A program made the position numbers and the translations under genes. Under the pieces are notes generated by a model. The model had not been told where the DNA came from, did not search any database, and saw only the letters and a program-made list of their open reading frames with translations. From contig ADNK01002215.1 in NCBI GenBank assembly GCA_000320545.1, positions 1-25,784 of the forward strand: 25,784 bases of DNA, written 5' to 3'. Positions 21,468-25,784 of the stretch are shown piece by piece (the stretch's first letter is position 1; every line of letters starts with the position of its first letter). This stretch comes from Bigelowiella natans CCMP2755. Taxonomy: Eukaryota; Cercozoa; Chlorarachniophyceae.

Positions 21468-22153
21468 TTGTAGTAGTGGTAATAGTAGGGCGTTGGTTGC
21501 GTGTGGAGATAAAGGGAGAGGGAAGAAGATCGAAATTTTGCTTTTTAATTTTCAATCCGCATCCTAAAGATTTGATGATGAGCAGAAACCCGTTATTATC
21601 ACACAAACACACACACACACACACACACACGCACGCACGCACAAAGACTGTTTGCTTCCGCGTTTTCCAACGCAACTCGCAGCGCGATCCTTAAGAATAA
21701 GCGATGATGTAATATATGTGCCTTAAATTCCAGAGGGAAAACGCTGACAAAGAGGAAACCACAGGAGAAGAAGGCTGCGCCCTTGACCGGAAAAGATGCA
21801 TTCTTGGCCCAGATCCGACAACGGAAGAATTTCAAGTTGCGAAAGGTATGTTTGCAGCGGTGTACAAGAACTTGCTATCATTGCCATATCACCAGGGCAG
21901 AAATACGATCATAGAGATATGTTTTCATGTGTACATGTTTTTGCATGTATGTTTTTGGTTCTCCCTTTCTATTGTAAAGTGAGATTGGTTGCGCTACCAC
22001 TACGCACATTATTAACAGGTGCAAGTAGCTCCCAAACCGAAAAAAGTGGAAGCTTCTGGTGGAATGTCAGCAGTCATGAAGGTGCTTCAGATGCGCCAAG
22101 ACATTGCTGGAGATTCGAGCGATGACGATTCTGATTCTGATTTTGATGATTAA
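18475..22153 (+). CDS. SCAR/WAVE family actin nucleation-promoting factor, 10 exons, complete
   Basis: Exons: 18475-18562, 18644-18992, 19125-19252, 19345-19400, 19645-19719, 19891-19963, 20336-20626, 21117-21396, 21734-21845, 22019-22153; 1587 nt, 528 aa, all in phase. The Scar homology region is residues about 30-190: an amphipathic helix with EIFQGLTEETKSVTGRLNNV, then YSNPKFLEDWW and a Lys-rich stretch, matching the family's Y-(S/T)-N-P-x-(F/Y)-x-x-x-W plus basic box. Residues about 215-430 are proline-rich with a three-copy GGIPPVPDL repeat. The C-terminus has NDLLSAIRRGKTLTKR (WH2, about 438-454), a second WH2-like DAFLAQIRQRKNFKLRKV (about 468-485), a connector MSAVMKVLQMRQDI and an acidic end SSDDDSDSDFDD. 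In known family members WH2 binds actin and the connector/acidic segments bind Arp2/3, downstream of Rac within the WAVE complex. Two WH2 motifs and no Trp in the acidic tail are unusual. Confidence 0.93.
19496..19564 (+). repeat. (CT)n followed by (CA)n in SCAR intron 4
   Basis: A compound microsatellite in intron 19401-19644. It explains the Ser-Leu and Thr-His open frames here. Confidence 0.95.
19738..19772 (+). repeat. (GAT)n tract directly after the SCAR exon 5 donor
   Basis: The tract begins about 18 nt after the donor GTGAAT (19720) and is in frame with exon 5, so read-through would add an Asp run before a stop at about 19818. Confidence 0.9.
19989..20084 (+). repeat. Compound (AT)n-(GT)n-(GA)n microsatellite in SCAR intron 6
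   Basis: Three dinucleotide arrays follow one another in the intron after exon 6. Intron 7 has a similar set: (GA)n at about 20711-20737, (TA)n at about 20766-20798 and (CTC)n at about 20945-20980. Confidence 0.95.
21161..21241 (+). repeat. 27-bp coding repeat, three copies (GGIPPVPDL) in SCAR
   Basis: Copies at 21161-21187, 21188-21214 and 21215-21241. Copies 2 and 3 differ at two bases and copy 1 differs from copy 2 at three, all synonymous. That indicates recent duplication with the protein sequence held constant. Confidence 0.95.
21423..21476 (+). repeat. (AGT)n tract in SCAR intron 8
   Basis: An interrupted AGT/TAG trinucleotide array in the intron between the two exons that carry the WH2 motifs. 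A (CA)n/(CGCA)n array lies at about 21601-21643 in the same intron. Confidence 0.9.
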
Positions 22154-22746
22154 AGCCTCTAGTTTATGATCAAATAAGCCTCTAGTTGTGACCTCTTCTA
22201 CGATAGCCTTGCTGATTTGCTGCTCAGACGCTCGCAGCAGCTGTACATCTGCAGCATGTATGTAGACATGCGCCATAGAGAAAGGTAAATGACATACTAG
22301 CATAGCACATCTATGTACGTATACGTTGCGCAGTTAGTGCACACAACATGCCATGACCAATTATTTGACCTATATGCGATGTGGTCATTATTAAGTGCTG
22401 GCATATGCACATGCACCATAGAATGTGTCATAGCATTGCAAGCAGGCGTCATGGTCATCAGTTCGCCAGCTGCTGGCACACATCGTTGCCGCACACGTTC
22501 GCATCGCTAGATCGCACTTGTAGTTGATGTATGCACACATACAGCAGGTAACTACAGCCAACGCCAATAATACGCGCGATGACACTGCTGATGAATTGAG
22601 TTGATGAGATGTTGCTCTAACAAGTTATGAAATATAACAGTACATTTTGTGGGTGCATCGCATGTGCATTGTATACACGCAGATTGCTTGTTGATAGAAC
22701 ATTCATTGCTGCGCACGTGAGAAACGACTCACGCAACCAGCAGTCC
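22154..22746. other. Convergent spacer between SCAR and the coiled-coil gene; CATG/TGCA-rich
   Basis: No supported gene. The segment should hold the two 3' UTRs. It is rich in GCATG, CATATG, TGCACATGCA and GCAGC words from about 22215 to 22530 and contains a GCTAGATCG at 22506-22514. Overlapping open frames on both strands have no domains. Confidence 0.6.
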
Positions 22747-24727
22747 TCACAACAAGAGTTCATTCTTAGTTTTGAAAGGCGAATTGCTCACGGTTGCACT
22801 ATTCCGCCTATTACTGTCTTCATCCTCCTCCAATGCACGTCCTTCAATATCCCCTTCCTCGTCCGATCTAACAGCCATGTATAAGTTGGAGGTAAGATGT
22901 TAATAATAGGTGTGAGTAAAAACGACGTATAAATGCACGTACGAACAATGATGAACACTCCGTTGGACACATTAGGCAATGCCCCCGTTAGGCATCCCAG
23001 AAATGAAACGTAAACAGGTTAGAATACAGTGTACCAAAAAAACTGTTTACTGCACTTGTTTGTCTTAAGACACAAATCGTGGGTGGGTTTGTCTCCAAAA
23101 AAACCGAATGGTTTACTAAAACTACGCCCAGCTACAAAGGTGTATCGTCTCGAATGCCGGGAAAGACATGAAAGCAAAAGATTCCTTACTTTTCAATCTC
23201 CAGTATGCTGAGCAGGGTTCATCAGTAGTCCCGCATACATGTAGCAAAAGCGAGATGGGTGATACAGAAATCAAAGGGAGAAGAATCATTACAACTCAGG
23301 AACGACTTTCCCCGCGATTTGAACATGAAGCAAGTCGCCATCGGCACTCTCGTCACACGAGGCCACCGATTAGTACGAGGATGATGTCATACATATATGC
23401 ACATAATGTCATACATATATGCACATAACGACACCATTTTAATGTGTGTGTGTGTGTGTGTGTGTGTGCGTGCGTTCTTATATGTTTTGTGCATTGCTTC
23501 GTTTGTATGGCTTACGAGCGTCTGATTCGTTCCATGACCCGCCGTTTCTATTGATGATAAACAAAAAATGAGAATAAAGGCATATCCGAGGCGCTCCCTG
23601 CCTCTCACTCTCATACATAGATACACACATGCGTGCAAACAAACAAAATTATATCAATTTATGAGGTAATGTACTAATGAGCACGCGCGCGCGTGTGTGC
23701 TTTGCGTCGTAATATCATGTGCAAACGCCCCACCTGTGGGTCTGTAATGCTCTCCAAAAACATGTCCTTTCCCTGCTTTTCATATTCCTCTGTATATACA
23801 ATAAAAATAAATATGTAAATTGAATATGCAATAATATACATATGTATTTATGCATTCGTGTATCTAGTGTGTATAAAAGCCATAATAACATATTTAGTAG
23901 TGTGCATATATGTTTTATATCTGACCCTCTTTTTGCTGCTGGGCCTTGATTCTTGCCTCTTTTTTCTCCTGAAATTAACGCAAAATATTGTCAAATGCTA
24001 CCGTCCTGCCGGTTCAGTGCGTGTAGAACGAATAGATAATACTTTGAGCTGCCTCTTTATCATACTGAGCCTTCCGTTTTCCTGGAGGAAATAGCATTTG
24101 CATTTTTTCAAAAAAAAAAAAAAGATGCACGGAATCAACGGCTTGCAGAATAAAAAAGCACACGAAGGCACAGCATCAATCAATCAATCTCGTGCAAACT
24201 TTGGGTTATAACAACGCATGATATCCTCCAGAACTAATCCTCTCGTCAAAGCACTGCAATCGATACGGATTACGAGGAATGACGTTCACGTGTTGTCGTG
24301 TGGTCATCACGGCTCTTTCTAGAGTCGCCGACTTCCCACCTGGATTTCCAGGTCCCTCAATCGTGCAAGATCCTTGAGTTCCCACTCGGTGATGTTTACT
24401 CCAAGTTCTGTTAAAGAAACAACGCTCTTACGAGGAGGCATGCGTAACTCCACGAGGTGTATGAAGTGTATATATATATATATATATATATATACATTTA
24501 TGTATATAATATGCATATAATATTTCCAACACGAAGTGATACACCAGTGGTGCTACATCAGTGTTGTTGTAGCCATAAATATGATGGTCAAGTGTTGTAG
24601 CCGTAAATATGATGGCCGATGCGATTACCTCGTGTTTTGTTTAGCATTCGCTCATCCCAAGCTTGCATCGAAGCTCTCGTTTCTCTGAAGGAAGCGCGCA
24701 GGAGCATAGTCCATATCCACACACGCA

Positions 24728-24789
<62 letters not shown>

Positions 24790-24829
24790 TAGGTCGCAAT
24801 ATATGATTAAGGATACACTCGAGAACATC

Positions 24830-24870
<41 letters not shown>

Positions 24871-25010
24871 AATCTTGAAGCTACACCACGTGCGAAGAAC
24901 AGGCATAATAAGAATCTGTCGCTTTATCTTTATGATTGCACAACTTACAGATCTGGCTTTAGTCTTCCCGCCTCTCTATACTCAATCTTGAACAAGTTGA
25001 AAACACCCAT
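22747..25010 (-). CDS. Unrecognised charged alpha-helical (probable coiled-coil) protein, 9 exons
   Basis: Minus-strand exons: 25010-24949, 24684-24629, 24407-24340, 24081-24043, 23968-23926, 23789-23734, 23547-23516, 23207-23190 (18 nt), 22867-22747; 495 nt, 164 aa, every junction GT-AG and in phase. It begins MGVFNLFKIEYREAGRL. The middle is almost entirely predicted helix with dense Lys/Arg/Glu/Gln (for example KEKKEARIKAQQQKEEEY), followed by LESITDPQKRRVMERIRR and an acidic region SDEEGDIEGRALEEDED. There is no signal peptide or membrane helix. I do not recognise the family; a role as a helical adaptor or RNP-associated factor would be a guess. The final exon is the weakest: its acceptor is TTAG, and a possible donor (GTGAGC at about 22793) means another 3' exon cannot be excluded. 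The main support is phase agreement over eight consecutive introns. Confidence 0.68.
23386..23428. repeat. Two tandem 22-bp units in an intron of the coiled-coil gene
   Basis: GTCATACATATATGCACATAA occurs twice in direct succession. A (TG)n tract follows at about 23441-23470. Confidence 0.95.
24566..24615. repeat. Two direct repeats, 28-bp period, in an intron of the coiled-coil gene
   Basis: GTTGTAGCC(A/G)TAAATATGATGG occurs at 24566-24587 and 24594-24615, with one mismatch. It lies just after the exon 2 donor on the minus strand. Confidence 0.9.
24722..24868. repeat. (CA)n-(GA)n and second (CA)n microsatellites
   Basis: CA then GA arrays at 24722-24785 and a further CA array at about 24833-24868, all in intron 1 of the minus-strand coiled-coil gene. 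Read on that strand the first array supplies a CT-rich stretch upstream of the exon 2 acceptor. Confidence 0.95.
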
Positions 25011-25115
25011 ACACAGCACCGGTGTTAGGGAGGGGGGGGGGGAGGGGGGCAGAAGGAGACGGAGAAAAACCATCGTTTCATTTCACTCATGCCAGAGAGA
25101 GAGAGCGACGAATAT

Positions 25116-25149
<34 letters not shown>

Positions 25150-25273
25150 TAATCAATTTAGTTTCTTGTGAGATGTGTGTTATATGTTGTATTGGTGCTG
25201 GGCTGCTGGCACACACTTTGTTCCCGAACTGGTCGATTCCCCAATTCCATTCCTGCACAACGCCGCCACATCG

Positions 25274-25306
<33 letters not shown>

Positions 25307-25385
25307 CGATGATGAGAAAATTAAAGCAATATTACAACAAGTGTTATTTGGTGCAAAAAACAGTTGGATGTTTAGAAACCTTGTA

Positions 25386-25425
<40 letters not shown>

Positions 25426-25784
25426 TATTTTTTACATTATCTAACATCTAGCATAATATGCACTCCCCCCCCCCCCCCTGATCATTCACGATGAAGCTTA
25501 AGAAAGCGAGGTTATATAGGAAGAACGTCTTTGGCAAATCGGTCACAATACAACTTGACCTTACAGGGAAAAATACTTACAAAAAATAAAAACCCATGGA
25601 ATTCTCCGCCTACCGGAAGGGCACGGTGCTTCCCATAAGTTTTTTGGGCTGGGGATAAGATGCAAAAAAAATCGTCCCCCAGTGTCTTTGTGTGTGCGTG
25701 CGCGCGCTCGCCCTCTGTCTGTGTTGTGGGTGTGTGTGTTGTGGGAAACACACTTTTTTTAACCATTTCCCCCTGAAGTGGGGG
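25011..25784. other. Repeat-rich end region without a supported gene
   Basis: Upstream flank of the minus-strand coiled-coil gene. It carries G-runs (about 25030-25047), (CA)n (about 25114-25146), (GAT)n (25276-25315), (TA)n (about 25384-25423) and a C-run (about 25465-25479). Two open stretches could be exon pieces: plus 25276-25380 (an Asp run, then EKIKAILQQVLFGAKNSW, ending at a GTATAT) and plus 25491-25589 (32 codons, MKLKKARLYRKNVFGKS...). Neither has a recognised motif or a matching partner exon in view. Confidence 0.5.

Noticed and set aside
20346-21675. Long minus-strand Gly- and Ser-rich frames (20346-20744, 20931-21359, 21019-21675)
   Set aside because: They are antisense shadows of the SCAR proline-rich exons plus microsatellites.
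24216-24262. A possible small exon (LVLEDIM) in the coiled-coil gene
   Set aside because: Using it needs an acceptor without a pyrimidine tract; exons 24407-24340, 24081-24043 and 23968-23926 join in phase 0 without it.
25025-25451. Long frames on both strands (140 codons minus, 120 codons plus)
   Set aside because: Built mainly of TA, GAT and CA arrays; only a short part after the GAT run is mentioned as a weak candidate exon.
1-25784. CRISPR arrays, tRNA or rRNA genes, bacterial operons
   Set aside because: No spaced direct repeats, no cloverleaf with a TTCGA arm, and genes are intron-rich; tandem repeats found are micro- and minisatellites.

Overview
This is nuclear DNA from an intron-dense unicellular eukaryote. 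Seven protein genes can be assembled by following GT-AG splice sites and checking that reading frame is kept across each junction; exons run from 14 nt to about 700 nt. A marine protist such as a chlorarachniophyte would fit (mid GC, many short introns, algal/plant-like IFRD and a SCAR/WAVE protein), but nothing here proves the species. Almost every intron and spacer carries a microsatellite, so most long open frames in the window are repeat artefacts.

Layout. (1) Minus strand, 1964 down past position 1: the N-terminal half of a MAK5/DDX24-type DEAD-box RNA helicase (ribosome assembly). (2) Plus, 2040-6785: a 15-exon six-bladed kelch-repeat protein, whose start lies only 75 bp from the helicase start (divergent pair). 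(3) Plus, 8211-12475: a complete 13-exon IFRD-family protein (438 aa). (4) Plus, 13710-15080: a 3-exon, 402-aa protein with seven predicted membrane helices that I do not recognise. (5) Minus, 17910-16358: a 7-exon, 182-aa protein with two membrane helices around a ten-cysteine loop, with a 14-nt micro-exon; unrecognised. (6) Plus, 18475-22153: a complete 10-exon SCAR/WAVE actin nucleation-promoting factor (528 aa) with N-terminal Scar homology region, long proline tract, two WH2 motifs and an acidic tail that lacks the usual tryptophan. (7) Minus, 25010-22747: a 9-exon, 164-aa highly charged helical protein, unrecognised.

Spacers. 6786-8210, 12476-13709, 15081-16357 and 22154-22746 lie at gene 3' ends, and part of each is rich in GCATGC and CTAGC words, unlike the AT-rich divergent spacer 17911-18474. 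25011-25784 holds only repeats and weak open frames.

The genes do not form one pathway: ribosome biogenesis, a kelch scaffold, a transcription/translation-linked IFRD protein, two orphan membrane proteins, and an actin regulator. The most promising novelties are the orphan seven-helix protein, the ten-cysteine two-helix protein, the Trp-less tandem-WH2 SCAR, and the shared composition of the 3' spacers. All gene models are hand-assembled from sequence without alignment tools or transcripts.
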